Positions 27,430 to 37,130 of a stretch of DNA of 64,000 nucleotides are shown here, in pieces; the first letter of the stretch is position 1; each line of letters opens with the position of its first letter. The stretch spans positions 211,685 through 275,684 of the forward strand of contig NZ_FOCT01000004.1 in the NCBI RefSeq assembly GCF_900110185.1, given 5' to 3'. The position numbers and the translations under genes were made by a program. A model generated the notes under the pieces. That model searched no databases. It worked only from the letters and a program-made list of their open reading frames with translations, and was not told the origin of the DNA. Source of the stretch: Nitrosospira multiformis (GTDB taxonomy: Bacteria > Pseudomonadota > Gammaproteobacteria > Burkholderiales > Nitrosomonadaceae).

Positions 27430-27997
27430 TCTGCTTTCCGTTCGCGGTATCGACAGCATTTCGCGCCAGCCATTCCTCGACGAGCGACTTGTTGATCAGG
27501 CCCATCTTGACCGTGCGCTGGTGTTTTTGATCATAGAAATAGGTCCGCGGTACTTCGCCGTACCAGCGGCCATCGATTTCCTGGCGCAGGCGTTCCGGCA
27601 TATCCTCTGCGAAAACCCATTGTTCGAATTTGGCCGTTCCATAGTTTCCCGCCCGGTCAGCGAGTTGAGGCATATCATCAACCGTGTCGGTAGCAATCAG
27701 TACCACATCCAGCCCGGGGTGACTCTTTTCAAGCTCACTCAGCATTTTGAGTTCGGTGGGGCAATACTGGCAGTCGAGGGACCAGAGGACGAGAATGAAA
27801 GGTTTGTTCGGCCGGGATGCAAGCACTTGCTTGAGGCTTCCCGATGTAAAAGGGCGAATACTTTCCGCCGCGGCGACAATGTCGGCAGCACCGAGGAAGA
27901 ACATCAGTATGAGTGCCATCCGAAGTACAAGACTGCCATAACTACCGGCCGAGCGATGGAGCGCCGGGGCAGATGGGAATTTCAGAGTACCAGGCAT
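27416..27997 (-). CDS. TlpA/thioredoxin-like periplasmic redoxin
   Basis: A 193-residue exported thioredoxin-fold protein. An N-terminal hydrophobic segment (about 24-43, ending ADIVAAAES) acts as signal or anchor. The active pair is CQYC at residues 76-79, in the context LVLWSLDCQYC, followed by a domain ending in PRTYFYDQ, which supplies the cis-Pro. The gene overlaps tonB and seems to be first in the redoxin–tonB–exbB–exbD–fecR-like run. Its partner is unknown; heme or metal uptake proteins with disulfides are possible clients. Confidence 0.88.
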   Translation of the reverse strand: MPGTLKFPSAPALHRSAGSYGSLVLRMALILMFFLGAADIVAAAESIRPFTSGSLKQVLASRPNKPFILVLWSLDCQYCPTELKMLSELEKSHPGLDVVLIATDTVDDMPQLADRAGNYGTAKFEQWVFAEDMPERLRQEIDGRWYGEVPRTYFYDQKHQRTVKMGLINKSLVEEWLARNAVDTANGKQNGKY

Positions 27998-28482
27998 TGG
28001 TGGTAATGTAAATCTAATTAAGAATCACTTGCAATTCAAGGCGGGATTGTACCACTAACAGTCGGCCGCACAAATATTCGAATGCAATTTCAGAATTTTT
28101 TGGTCAACTTTTCTCAACTTTGGGAAGGAATTTTCCATATCTCCGACGACCCCGCATCCATGATAGGCAGGAAAAAGCATTATCGCAATGTGACAAATTG
28201 TCGCAGGAGCAGAAGATAGTCCTCCGAAAAACCTCCTTAGACTCAAATGCGATGCCTGGCTTCTCGTGATACGATATGAAGCATGAGATCATGAAGATTG
28301 TATTTCTGCATACCTTGCTCAAGCCGGCCCTTGAGGGGCATACGAGTAAACTCCCCCTGGAATAAACTTCCCTTGGCATTACCTCCTTTGTTAAAACAGC
28401 TATAGTAACCCGCCAAAAGTTTGCTAACATTGCCGCCGGTGAGTTTGCTCCTGTTCTTTCATCTTCCAAGAGGCGAATCGTC
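27998..28482. other. Divergent intergenic region, tonB cluster / sigma factor operon
   Basis: A 485-base gap between two divergent operons. It should contain both promoters; apart from the weak Fur-like site I could not assign them. No convincing open frame, tRNA or hairpin with a T-run was found. The right end carries AGAGG at 28469-28473 as the probable ribosome site of the sigma factor gene. Confidence 0.5.
28014..28032 (-). promoter_or_regulatory. Possible Fur-like site upstream of the tonB cluster
   Basis: On the minus strand the sequence GCAAGTGATTCTTAATTAG lies 16 bases before the redoxin start. It shares the central TGATTCT with some proteobacterial Fur sites, but only about 8 of 14 positions match the 7-1-7 inverted repeat. 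Iron control is usual for tonB clusters, so the place is right, but the match is weak. Confidence 0.25.
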
Positions 28483-29058
28483 CTGGCTACAAAACAGGAA
28501 TTTTCGAATTTTCTGGCTGAAATCGAACGGCGCGCCTACAAGCAAGCTTTGTTTGCCATACGCGATGAACATCTTGCCCTGGATATTGTTCAGGATTCGA
28601 TGATGAAGCTTGTCGAGAAGTATTCGGCCAAGCCCCTGGAAGAACTACCTCTCCTGTTTCAACGCATCCTGCAAAATACCATCCGGGATTTTTATCGTCG
28701 ACAGAAAACGCGCTCACTGTGGACGACACTGTTTTCAGCATTTATTCCTTCCGATCATGAAAAGGAAAGCGAAGATTTCGATCTGCTGGAAACTTTGCAA
28801 TCCGATGCGTCATCATCTAAGGTTAATGACCCTCACCAACAACTCGAACAGTCGCAACTTATCAATCTGCTCGAGAGGGCTATTGAAACCCTACCGGCAC
28901 GTCAACGCGAGGCTTTTCTACTGCGTTACTGGGAGGAAATGGATGTTATGGAAACTGCAAAAATTATGGGGTGCTCCGAGGGGAGTGTGAAAACGCACTG
29001 CTCCCGTGCAACCCATGCACTTGCCGCAATGTTGAAAAAACATGGAATTGGGCTATGA
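28483..29058 (+). CDS. ECF-type RNA polymerase sigma factor (non-canonical start)
   Basis: Sigma-70 family factor of about 191 residues. Region 2 includes RAYKQALFAIRDEHLALDIV and LLFQRILQNTIRDFYRRQK; region 4 has LPARQREAFLLRYWEEMD followed by the helix-turn-helix CSEGSVKTHCSRATHAL. No ATG or GTG precedes region 2.1 in this frame. The first standard start (TTG 28549) would remove the start of region 2.1, so I place the start at CTG 28483, ten bases after AGAGG. The product would begin LATKQEFSNFLAEIERR. It is followed, with overlaps, by DUF3619 and DUF3106 genes, a known betaproteobacterial order. Confidence 0.85.
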   Translation: MATKQEFSNFLAEIERRAYKQALFAIRDEHLALDIVQDSMMKLVEKYSAKPLEELPLLFQRILQNTIRDFYRRQKTRSLWTTLFSAFIPSDHEKESEDFDLLETLQSDASSSKVNDPHQQLEQSQLINLLERAIETLPARQREAFLLRYWEEMDVMETAKIMGCSEGSVKTHCSRATHALAAMLKKHGIGL

Positions 29059-29432
29059 GTGAAACTGATGTAGGGAGGGAAGTAGCGCGGTTGCTGGATC
29101 GCGGACTCGATGACATCAAGCTGAGCACGTTAAACCGTCTCCAATCTGCTCGCAGAGCTTCTCTGGAAAATTACCATGTGGCGGAAACAGTTGTTCGACT
29201 TGGTCAGAGCGGGCAGGTCGCTTCATCGCGAGGTGGACATCATGGTCATTCGCGAGTTGGCAAGTTGTTATCGGTGATAACATTGTTGCTGGCTTTGGCG
29301 GGTGCCATTTATTGGCAGAATTTGCAGCAGAGTGATGAGAATGAGGAAATCGAGATAATGCTGCTCGTGGATGATCTGCCGATAGATGCCTATCTGGACG
29401 ATGAGTTCGGTGAATGGTTAAATCAGTCATAG
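29055..29432 (+). CDS. DUF3619 family protein (putative partner of the sigma factor)
   Basis: A 125-residue protein of the DUF3619 family, with a soluble N-terminal half (GREVARLLDRGLDDIKLSTL), one membrane segment near residues 73-90 (LLSVITLLLALAGAIYW), and an acidic C-terminal tail ending DDEFGEWLNQS. The ATG overlaps the sigma factor stop (ATGA). Topology and position are those of an anti-sigma factor, with the N-terminus in the cytoplasm, but this role is only inferred. It overlaps the next gene by 19 bases. Confidence 0.88.
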   Translation: MSETDVGREVARLLDRGLDDIKLSTLNRLQSARRASLENYHVAETVVRLGQSGQVASSRGGHHGHSRVGKLLSVITLLLALAGAIYWQNLQQSDENEEIEIMLLVDDLPIDAYLDDEFGEWLNQS

Positions 29433-29779
29433 CCATCACCTCGGCGCTGTATCTGTTACTTTCGGTCCCGGTTGAAGCAGGTCAACCTGCCTGGGAAGAA
29501 TTGAAGCCGCAGCAAAAAGAGGCGTTGGCTCCGCTCGCGCAGGAGTGGAACGGGATGGACCCTGCAAAGAAGAAGAAATGGCTGGGCATTGCCAAACGCT
29601 ATCCGCATATGACACCCGAGGAGCAGCACCGAACCCAGTTGCAGATGCGGGATTGGTATTCGCTGACCCCTGAACAGCGGGAGCTGGTACGTGAGAAGTA
29701 TAAAACCATCAAGAAATTACCGCCGGAAAAGCGCCAGGAAATAAAGCGCAAATGGCGTGAGCATGAGCACCAGCAATGA
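29414..29779 (+). CDS. DUF3106 family exported protein
   Basis: A 121-residue protein with a signal peptide (residues 1-22, ending VPVEAG) and a charged helical mature part with repeated Leu/Pro-Glu-x-x-Arg motifs: LKPQQKEALAPLAQEWNGMD, MTPEEQHRTQLQM, LTPEQRELVREKY and LPPEKRQEIKRKW. This is DUF3106. The repeats resemble the LTxxQ motif of Spy/CpxP periplasmic chaperones, so an envelope stress-sensing role under the upstream sigma factor is a reasonable guess, not shown. Confidence 0.88.
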   Translation: MVKSVIAITSALYLLLSVPVEAGQPAWEELKPQQKEALAPLAQEWNGMDPAKKKKWLGIAKRYPHMTPEEQHRTQLQMRDWYSLTPEQRELVREKYKTIKKLPPEKRQEIKRKWREHEHQQ

Positions 29780-29919
29780 AGCATCCTACTATAGCAGCAG
29801 GTTCAATAGACAGGCAGGCGCCTCCGGTTTTCTGAGTTCTGGTTGTTTTCTGTTTTTTCTCAATACTGCACTGCAATAAGACCAATACGAAAGCTTTTCT
29901 GAATGAAATTCCCGACACC

Positions 29920-30336
29920 ATGAAAATTTCCGCGCCGGGATTGGGGCGGAGATTACTGAGTATGTTGTACGAATCGCTGATTCTGGTTGCGGTTCTGTTT
30001 ATCGCCAGTTTCGTTTTTCATCTTGCCTTCCGGGATACCAGTTCCGTTTTTTTCCGACCCGCATTCCAGCTTTATCTGCTCGTGGTTGCAGGTATTTATT
30101 TCACCTGGTTCTGGACTCACGGTGGACAAACATTGCCCATGCAAACCTGGAAGCTTCGTGTGATCACTGCGGATGGAAACCGCCTTAATCTGAAGCAGGC
30201 GTTCGCACGTTATCTGTTCGCCGTCATCGGCATCTTTTTGTTCGGTTGCGGGATATTGTGGGCGTTATTCGACCGGGATGGATTGTTCCTGCATGATCGG
30301 CTTGCGGGTACCCGGATCGTGAAGATCGAGCAGTAA
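29920..30336 (+). CDS. RDD family membrane protein
   Basis: A 138-residue inner-membrane protein with three hydrophobic segments (about 14-35, 45-62 and 93-112). It lacks the literal RDD triad: the opening is PGLGRRLLSMLYESLILV, as is common in betaproteobacterial members. The HGGQTLPMQTWKLRVI and RLAGTRIV motifs are typical of the family. It is the last gene of the sigma–DUF3619–DUF3106–RDD neighbourhood, 140 bases after DUF3106. Function unknown; some RDD proteins affect ion homeostasis. Confidence 0.88.
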   Translation: MKISAPGLGRRLLSMLYESLILVAVLFIASFVFHLAFRDTSSVFFRPAFQLYLLVVAGIYFTWFWTHGGQTLPMQTWKLRVITADGNRLNLKQAFARYLFAVIGIFLFGCGILWALFDRDGLFLHDRLAGTRIVKIEQ

Positions 30337-30444
30337 GGGACCTGGTGGAAACGTATTATGGGTCGATCGTCATCTTGCCGTGAAACCGCAGCTTCAAATC
30401 GGCCGCTTTCGATGGCTGATGATGGGGAGTACCGCCACTGAAGC

Positions 30445-31905
30445 CTACGCTGTTCCTCCCACCGTCAGTCCATCTATGCGAAGAGTGGGTTGACCCACGC
30501 CTACCGGCACGCTCTGGCCTTCCTTGCCACACGTCCCAACACCGGGATCAAGCGATAGATCGTTGCCGATCATCGAAACGCGGGTGAGTATATCGGGACC
30601 GTTGCCAATGAGGGTGGCGCCCTTCACCGGATACGAAATTTTACCGTTTTCGATCATGTAAGCTTCCGCGGCCGAAAATACGAATTTTCCGCTGGTGATA
30701 TCTACCTGCCCCCCACCGAAGTTGACCGCATATAATCCGTGCTTTACGGAAGCGATGATTTCTTCCGGAGTTTTGTCCCCATTCAGCATATAAGTATTCG
30801 TCATGCGCGGCATGGGAATGTGCGCAAATGATTCGCGTCTTGCATTTCCTGTGACGGAAACATTCATCAGCCGTGCATTCAGGCTGTCCTGCAAATAACC
30901 CTTGAGTATCCCGTTTTCAATCAGCATTGTGCACTGGGTGGGATTCCCTTCGTCATCGACATTGAGCGAGCCCCGCCGGCGTGCAATAGTGCCATCATCC
31001 ACCACCGTCACTCCCGGTGCAGCCACGCGTTCGCCGATTCGGCCCGCAAATGCGGAACTCCCCTTGCGGTTGAAGTCTCCTTCCAGCCCGTGGCCAATGG
31101 CCTCATGCAACAGTATTCCCGGCCAACCCGAACCGAGCACCACGGTCATGGTTCCGGCAGGCGCCGGTTTTGCATGCAGGTTGACGACCGCTTGGTGAAC
31201 CGCTTTTGCAGCATAGTCGCGCAGCACGTCATCCGTGAAGTACGCATAGTCGAAGCGTCCTCCTCCTCCTGCAACTCCTTGCTCGCGATTACCGTTTTCC
31301 TCGGCGATAACCTGCAATGAGAGACGTACAAGCGGGCGCACATCGGCTGCCAGAAGGCCATCACTGCGGGCAACGAGAACCACTTCGTATTCCCCTGAGA
31401 GGGAAGCCATGACCTGGATAACACGTTTGTCCAAGGCCCGCGCATAATTTTCGAGCTTTTCGAGCAAAGCCACCTTGTCCGTATCCTTAAGGCTGGCAAT
31501 CGGGTCTTCAGGCAGATAAAGCTCGCGCCCCTTGCTGCGTTTGACGGCTTGCACCGATTGCGTGACGCCATGGCGAGCGATGGCGCGCGTAGCCTGTGCG
31601 GCGGACACCAGCGCAGGCATGCTGATGTCGTCCGAATACGCAAAGGCGGTCTTGTCTCCGCTGACTGCGCGTACACCCACGCCCTGATCGATATTAAAGC
31701 TGCCGGATTTGACTATGCCTTCTTCCAGAGCCCAGCCCTCGGCTCGGCTGTACTGAAAATACAGGTCGGCATAATCGATGCGATGCGCAAGCATCTGGCC
31801 GAACACGTTCTGTAATCCGGTTGCATCCAGTTCATGAGGTGCAAGCAGGCAATTGTTGGCTGTCGCGAAAAGATCGTTAACCTGGATAGTCTGTTCTGTA
31901 ATCAT
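30445..31905 (-). CDS. tldD: Metalloprotease TldD
   Basis: Subunit of the TldD/TldE zinc protease, which processes unfolded peptides such as microcin precursors and supports CcdA decay. I use the ATG at 31905 (486 residues, near E. coli's 481); the TTG at 31950 would overlap the amidase stop by four bases. The catalytic [11 protein letters not shown] motif lies near residues 269-279. The [10 protein letters not shown]-terminal and [23 protein letters not shown]-terminal signatures are present. The order yhdP–amidase–tldD on one strand is conserved in Betaproteobacteria. tldE (pmbA) is not in the window. Confidence 0.96.
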   Translation of the reverse strand: MITEQTIQVNDLFATANNCLLAPHELDATGLQNVFGQMLAHRIDYADLYFQYSRAEGWALEEGIVKSGSFNIDQGVGVRAVSGDKTAFAYSDDISMPALVSAAQATRAIARHGVTQSVQAVKRSKGRELYLPEDPIASLKDTDKVALLEKLENYARALDKRVIQVMASLSGEYEVVLVARSDGLLAADVRPLVRLSLQVIAEENGNREQGVAGGGGRFDYAYFTDDVLRDYAAKAVHQAVVNLHAKPAPAGTMTVVLGSGWPGILLHEAIGHGLEGDFNRKGSSAFAGRIGERVAAPGVTVVDDGTIARRRGSLNVDDEGNPTQCTMLIENGILKGYLQDSLNARLMNVSVTGNARRESFAHIPMPRMTNTYMLNGDKTPEEIIASVKHGLYAVNFGGGQVDITSGKFVFSAAEAYMIENGKISYPVKGATLIGNGPDILTRVSMIGNDLSLDPGVGTCGKEGQSVPVGVGQPTLRIDGLTVGGTA

Positions 31906-31946
31906 GGTAGTTAGTGGGGGAGAAGGAGAACAAGGTTCAACGGAAT

Positions 31947-32807
31947 TCAAAAGTGACGCAGTATGCGGTGATTCAAGGCGGGCAGGCTGCTGCGCAAGCT
32001 CGCCTGGTATTCCGGGTCAATATCCGCGATGACAACTCCTGGTCCGCGCGGGAGGCGGTCCAGCACCACGCCCCAGGGATCGACTATCATGCTGTCCCCA
32101 TGGGTTTCCCGCCCATTGATATGGTATCCCCCCTGAGCAGGCGCAACGACGTATGCCAGATTTTCGATGGCCCGGGCACGGATCAAGGTTTCCCAATGTG
32201 CCTTGCCCGTAGTGGCGGTGAAGGCCGCCGGAGCGAAGATAATGTCTACCTGCCCCATGGAACGGTAAAGCTCGGGAAAGCGGATATCGTAGCAGATGGA
32301 AAGACCGATGCGGCCAAAGGGCGACTCCAGGGCAACGACACCCTGGCCTGCCTCAATGGTTTCTTCTTCGGCATAGCGTTCAGTTCCCAGCTCCAGACCG
32401 AACAAATGTATTTTGTCGTACCGTGCGACCTGCTCACCGTTGTCGTTGTATACCAGGCAACTGTTTCGCACCTTGTCAGGCCGGGAAGAAACCAGGGGCA
32501 CCGAGCCGCCTACCAGCCATAAGCCGAGACGCTTGGCAGTATTGCCCAGGAATTCCTGTATCGGCCCCTGATTATCCTGCTCACGTGCCGCTACTCTATC
32601 AGCATCCTCCATTCCCATCAGGCAGAAATACTCGGGAAGCGCTGCCAGCTTCGCTCCGCGTGATGCAGCAATGTCCAGAAGTCGTCCGGCTTCTTCTAGA
32701 TTGGCGTAGATATTTGGGCCTGCCGCCATTTGAATGGCGGCAACACGAACCGGGCCCCTGTGAGCTGTTTCAGGGGGAAGCGAGTTACAGGTTACGGAGT
32801 CTTGCAT
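31947..32807 (-). CDS. Carbon-nitrogen hydrolase (Nit1/Nit2-like amidase)
   Basis: Nitrilase-superfamily enzyme of 286 residues with the complete Glu-Lys-Cys triad: [10 protein letters not shown] (Glu), [11 protein letters not shown] (Lys) and [14 protein letters not shown] (Cys). It best fits the Nit1/Nit2 branch, many members of which hydrolyse deaminated glutathione or omega-amides; the exact substrate is not proven by the sequence. The start [10 protein letters not shown] gives a short tail before [11 protein letters not shown]. It lies between yhdP and tldD. Confidence 0.93.
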   Translation of the reverse strand: MQDSVTCNSLPPETAHRGPVRVAAIQMAAGPNIYANLEEAGRLLDIAASRGAKLAALPEYFCLMGMEDADRVAAREQDNQGPIQEFLGNTAKRLGLWLVGGSVPLVSSRPDKVRNSCLVYNDNGEQVARYDKIHLFGLELGTERYAEEETIEAGQGVVALESPFGRIGLSICYDIRFPELYRSMGQVDIIFAPAAFTATTGKAHWETLIRARAIENLAYVVAPAQGGYHINGRETHGDSMIVDPWGVVLDRLPRGPGVVIADIDPEYQASLRSSLPALNHRILRHF

Positions 32808-33029
32808 ATTTGAAGTGTATTTTTCGGGCAGCGGAGAATACAGGGTAACTTAAAAGATTGTCTTTATAAAGTATCGTGGTTGATACCGATTCCGGCATTG
32901 TCCACAGATCGCTCGCAGGCGCGAAACAAGCGTTAATAGACCCTAACGCATACGTTGGATGGCGAGCGCAGTATAACGGGCGTGATCAGTCAATGCACTG
33001 CCGGCAGACCTCGTGCGAGGAGACTCTGG

Positions 33030-36000
33030 TCATGGTTGAGGCTCCGCCAGTTCCGGGGCCGGTTGCCCTATCCGGGTTACGACAGGATCTGCCCAGGTGC
33101 CGGTAATGTTGTAGTCTCTTGATGGAGCAGGTGTTTTCTTCATGGCTGTGCTTGCAATTACCGATGCCATCCCGACTACGGGAGACGCAAGTCCATAGGA
33201 AGGGGTAACTCTGATATGAAGTTTTTGCGTTTCCGCTTCGAGATTCATCTGTCCATTCATGGTAACCCTTGCAGCCGGCCCGTTTATTTTAAGCTCATCG
33301 GTCGATGCAATACCACTCGCGATATTTATGCTGCCGGAAATGTCGTCAAATCCGAAACCTTCACTGAACACATCCCGAAAGTCCAGCGTGATCCGCCGCG
33401 GCAGTGAACGGAGATTGAAAATGCCAAAGAGCCTCCCAATTCCAGGCTCAAACTTGGGAAATTGTCCACGTCTTGCGCCAAGCTTAAACCTGCCGGACAA
33501 GGTGGAGTAATCTATCGACAGGGGATCCCCCTGCCAGGACAAGATGCCCTCAAGCGTACCGCTTCCACTGGTTACGCGATCAGGAAGGCCGATCCGCTCC
33601 AGAAATTTCCCAATGTCATCTGCTTCCAGCATGACTGTGGCCTGCGTCTGCGGAGCCGGGACCCGGTTTTTCCATAGCCCTCGCATTGTTATCGAGCTGT
33701 CGGGGCTGACAATGTGCAGTTTGTCGATATACCAGTTCCGTTCTTCCTGATTTGCAACCAATTCCAGCTTACCCAGTTGTTTCTCGCCAAAAACAAAGTC
33801 GTCCGCGATCACATCGAGCGCCGGCAGATCCTTTTCCTGTTGCCTGCTCCTGGATACCTTACCTGGTCCGGAAGGAGGGTTTGCAGGAATGATCAGCCTG
33901 TTCAATCGCGCCACTATCTTGCCGGCACCGGATGGATTCCAGGTGATGCCTCCATTGACCTCCTCGCTTGCGATCCTGCAATACCACAGGCCGTCTTTTC
34001 TGTTGGCATCCAGCCTGACATCATCGAACTGCCTGCCCAGAAAGCCAAGCGATTCTATATACAGGTTTAAGCCGTTCAAACTGGAAGGGGTAGCAGGTTG
34101 GATTTCGAATTGCTTGAGCAAGAGGCGCCAACGGTCGAGATTCAATACGGGCAATGCACCCTTTATCACGATACCGGGCTCTTCAGGGAGAAAAACGGGC
34201 GAGGGACCGAAAACGACGGAACCGCGTTCCACATAAAAATGACCGGCATCGTCCCGGGTGCGGCTGATCTTTGCCTTGATGCGCTCGCCATAGCTCAGGT
34301 GTAGTTCCTCGCTCTGCGTGCCCGTCGCCTTTCCTTCAAATTTCACTGATATTGCATCGTGCGCCGCCTTCGACAAAGGCTCGGGCAGATCCGATGAAAT
34401 TCCCTTCAATGATGATTCAACGATCACATCCGTGGACCGGTTGCCTACGAGCACGGCTGCTTGCCAATCGCTGCTGCCGTGTATGTGCCTGGTCCAGAAA
34501 GGGGCGCTGCGTGGCCCGCTGGCTTGCGGGGCTGCATTCAGGTTGTCGAAGTCGACCTTTCCGATAGCGGAAAAACGCACGCCCCCGCCGGGGATATCAG
34601 AGGAAGTGATCAGCACGGGACCGCCGAGAAGACGGCCGCTCAGGTTTTTCGTTCTTATTTCAGAATCGGTAAAGGTCAGCGCCCCGTTCAATTGCTCCAG
34701 CTCGGGAATATGTGAGCTCGGAGCGATCCGGTTGTTCATGAATTGGTAGTTGCCCCACAGTTTAGTTTCCCCTGAGCCGCGCAAAGGAGTATCAAGTTTG
34801 AGCAGCAATCTTCCGTCGCCAAAAATACGGGTATTCTCCATCAGCCAGTTATCGTAGGTGTCCAGTGTTTTTGCGGCAGCGAATGCCAGAAACTGATGAG
34901 TGGCGCCGGTCGCTTCCAGTTCGGTTTTGAGTCTCGCCTCGGCGGCAGTCATGTCAGGAATGATCAGTCTTGCCTTCCCCAGACGCGCCCCCACGATATC
35001 TCCTTTGGAAACATTGATCTCCATGCGATTATCGTTAAGGCGCACGGTGCCTGCGAGATTCTCTATCGGGGGCCAGCCAGGGAGGTGATCGAGCAACATG
35101 CCCGATATCTTTGCGGAAAATTCGAAGACGCCGGGATTGCTTGAGACGAAGGGAGGTCGAGCCAGATTTCCCTTCAGGTGAAACCGGGCATTCGAAATAC
35201 TCCCTGCAACAATAGATTTACCCAGCCAATCAGGAAAATACTCTCTCCCTTTCCCTCTGGTCGGCAGGAGACGCAGCAGAGAAGGCACGTCAGCGCGGGT
35301 GAGATGAGTTGTCAAGTCGAGGATACCCGGACTGGCAGGCGCTGTCTGGTAATTTCCATAGGCTGACCCGGCTGCGTACGCACTGGAGAAGGAGATATTG
35401 CTGAATTTTATCGACTTTGAACCGTTGCTGGTCAGGTTCCATCTTATCTGTCCAGCAAGTGTATTCAGTGTTACCGGTTCGATAGGTGTATCCGGTAGTT
35501 GCAGCACGGTGTTTTGGGAATCCAGATTCAGCGTGCCTCCCTGTTCGGTAATGTCAATATTCCCGCTGACGCCAGTGAAGGCAGGCATGCTATCAGACCT
35601 TTTCATTCCCAGTTTGGTAAATCTTCCCGTGGCATGGAAAGAAGAAGGCGCCGGCCATTCGCCCGTCCATTTTATCAACATCGAATGCAGTTTTCCGCGG
35701 GGGGAAACAGCGCGGATTTTAGCCCGGAGCGGCTCGCTCATCGGCAGGTATTTTGCCAACTCCTCCAGTTTATCCAGTCTTAGATTCTGGACGCTCAATG
35801 TGTTGCTATTCGGTTTGCCGGCATCGTGGTGAAGCTGCTGCAACGAAAAATCCAGCAAAGGCAGGGGCGGTTTGCCATAAAATGCAGCGTCGAGTCGACG
35901 TGCGAAAAGTTGACTGCCGTTGCTGCCGTTGTCATCCACCTTGTGCCATCCGATCCTGCCTGCCAGCTTGGTCAGGTTCAATTCCGGCAGAGTCGGCGCA

Positions 36001-36878
36001 AGCCGCGCCTTTACATTCTGCAAGCGCATGTCTGCCGTAACTTTGTTCATGTCTGCACCGTCGATATCCGCCCAGATACGCAGCGCGCCAACGCCCCGAT
36101 TCAACTTTATTTCCTCGGGGAAGGGCAGCCAAGCGCGCCAAGCCGCTATATCGGCACGGGTTATCTGCATGAAAAGCCGGCCGCGCCATAATCCGGGATC
36201 CGCCAGCGCCTCCCCCTTGAAATCCCCGCGCATATCGAGGTGGGCGGCAAGTTGCGCGGGAGGTACGGCGCGGATGCCGAAGCGATGGTGCCTGCCCCGG
36301 TTCTCGAGGCGCAGGTTGACCAGCAGTTCCAGTTGCGGCGCAGTGCGCTGGTCATCCTGCCAGAGGATATTGGCATTGTTTATGATGACTTGCCTCTGGT
36401 TGAGGAGCCAGTCGAAAAAGCCATCTTCGCTTCCAGTAAATTCCTGCTTCAGTGCGAATCCGGCGACGTGAATGACGCCGGCAGTGTCTCGACGTACGAT
36501 CAAATCAGGCCGATCGATTGCGATTTCACGAAAAAGCAATTCGCCATGCAACATCGAACGCCATGAAAGCGTGCCTTCAAGGCGGTTCAGCAGCAAGGTG
36601 ACACCCTCGTCATCATGCACGCGCACATCACGCAGCATCATGTGAGGGCGGAACCCATCCCAATTCGCGCTGATCTCGCCTAGTGTTACATATTGACCGG
36701 AAGCATGGCTGATGGCGGAAGCGAGGTTTTCACGGTACTGTTCGATATTCGGCAGCAGCCAATAGCGGAGAGACAGCAGTAGAACCGAAAAGACGGCTGC
36801 AACTGCAATCAGTACCCACATGGAAAGCCGGAACAGGAAGCTCCGTAGCACAAAAGGTAAAATTGCTGACAGGTTCAA
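33030..36878 (-). CDS. yhdP: YhdP family AsmA-like envelope protein
   Basis: A 1282-residue AsmA-like protein of the YhdP/TIGR02099 family, anchored by one N-terminal membrane helix (about 16-40) with a very long periplasmic beta-rich body. Homologues in E. coli bridge the envelope and carry phospholipids to the outer membrane together with TamB and YdbH. The start has YRENLASAISHASGQYVTLGEIS. The end has RPTFGLASP-type repeats: VTPSYGLASPVVGMAS, then YNITGTWADPVV. It is divergent from glnE. Length matches the family (about 1250-1300). Confidence 0.95.
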   Translation of the reverse strand: MNLSAILPFVLRSFLFRLSMWVLIAVAAVFSVLLLSLRYWLLPNIEQYRENLASAISHASGQYVTLGEISANWDGFRPHMMLRDVRVHDDEGVTLLLNRLEGTLSWRSMLHGELLFREIAIDRPDLIVRRDTAGVIHVAGFALKQEFTGSEDGFFDWLLNQRQVIINNANILWQDDQRTAPQLELLVNLRLENRGRHHRFGIRAVPPAQLAAHLDMRGDFKGEALADPGLWRGRLFMQITRADIAAWRAWLPFPEEIKLNRGVGALRIWADIDGADMNKVTADMRLQNVKARLAPTLPELNLTKLAGRIGWHKVDDNGSNGSQLFARRLDAAFYGKPPLPLLDFSLQQLHHDAGKPNSNTLSVQNLRLDKLEELAKYLPMSEPLRAKIRAVSPRGKLHSMLIKWTGEWPAPSSFHATGRFTKLGMKRSDSMPAFTGVSGNIDITEQGGTLNLDSQNTVLQLPDTPIEPVTLNTLAGQIRWNLTSNGSKSIKFSNISFSSAYAAGSAYGNYQTAPASPGILDLTTHLTRADVPSLLRLLPTRGKGREYFPDWLGKSIVAGSISNARFHLKGNLARPPFVSSNPGVFEFSAKISGMLLDHLPGWPPIENLAGTVRLNDNRMEINVSKGDIVGARLGKARLIIPDMTAAEARLKTELEATGATHQFLAFAAAKTLDTYDNWLMENTRIFGDGRLLLKLDTPLRGSGETKLWGNYQFMNNRIAPSSHIPELEQLNGALTFTDSEIRTKNLSGRLLGGPVLITSSDIPGGGVRFSAIGKVDFDNLNAAPQASGPRSAPFWTRHIHGSSDWQAAVLVGNRSTDVIVESSLKGISSDLPEPLSKAAHDAISVKFEGKATGTQSEELHLSYGERIKAKISRTRDDAGHFYVERGSVVFGPSPVFLPEEPGIVIKGALPVLNLDRWRLLLKQFEIQPATPSSLNGLNLYIESLGFLGRQFDDVRLDANRKDGLWYCRIASEEVNGGITWNPSGAGKIVARLNRLIIPANPPSGPGKVSRSRQQEKDLPALDVIADDFVFGEKQLGKLELVANQEERNWYIDKLHIVSPDSSITMRGLWKNRVPAPQTQATVMLEADDIGKFLERIGLPDRVTSGSGTLEGILSWQGDPLSIDYSTLSGRFKLGARRGQFPKFEPGIGRLFGIFNLRSLPRRITLDFRDVFSEGFGFDDISGSINIASGIASTDELKINGPAARVTMNGQMNLEAETQKLHIRVTPSYGLASPVVGMASVIASTAMKKTPAPSRDYNITGTWADPVVTRIGQPAPELAEPQP

Positions 36879-37130
36879 TAAATTGTTCCGATACGGATAC
36901 TAGGGGAAGAACGCAGGAACATTCGGACCGCTGGTGATTATTCGTTAAATCATACTCACAGGAAGAAATCTGATCCGGAGGTAAATGCGGGGGGGCAGAT
37001 GCGACAAAGCGGATTAGATGCGGCAGCAGGTTCTTTGTTCAATCCTTCAATAGAAGCCGCGGCATAGGTTGTGCAGGAATTATCTACTCCACCCATTATC
37101 CTCCCATTTTATTTTAACCTGAATTCAACC

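Noticed and set aside
32893..32910. Lone DnaA-box-like TTGTCCACA between the amidase and yhdP genes
   Set aside because: It is a single near-match without neighbours. It shows that isolated matches occur by chance.
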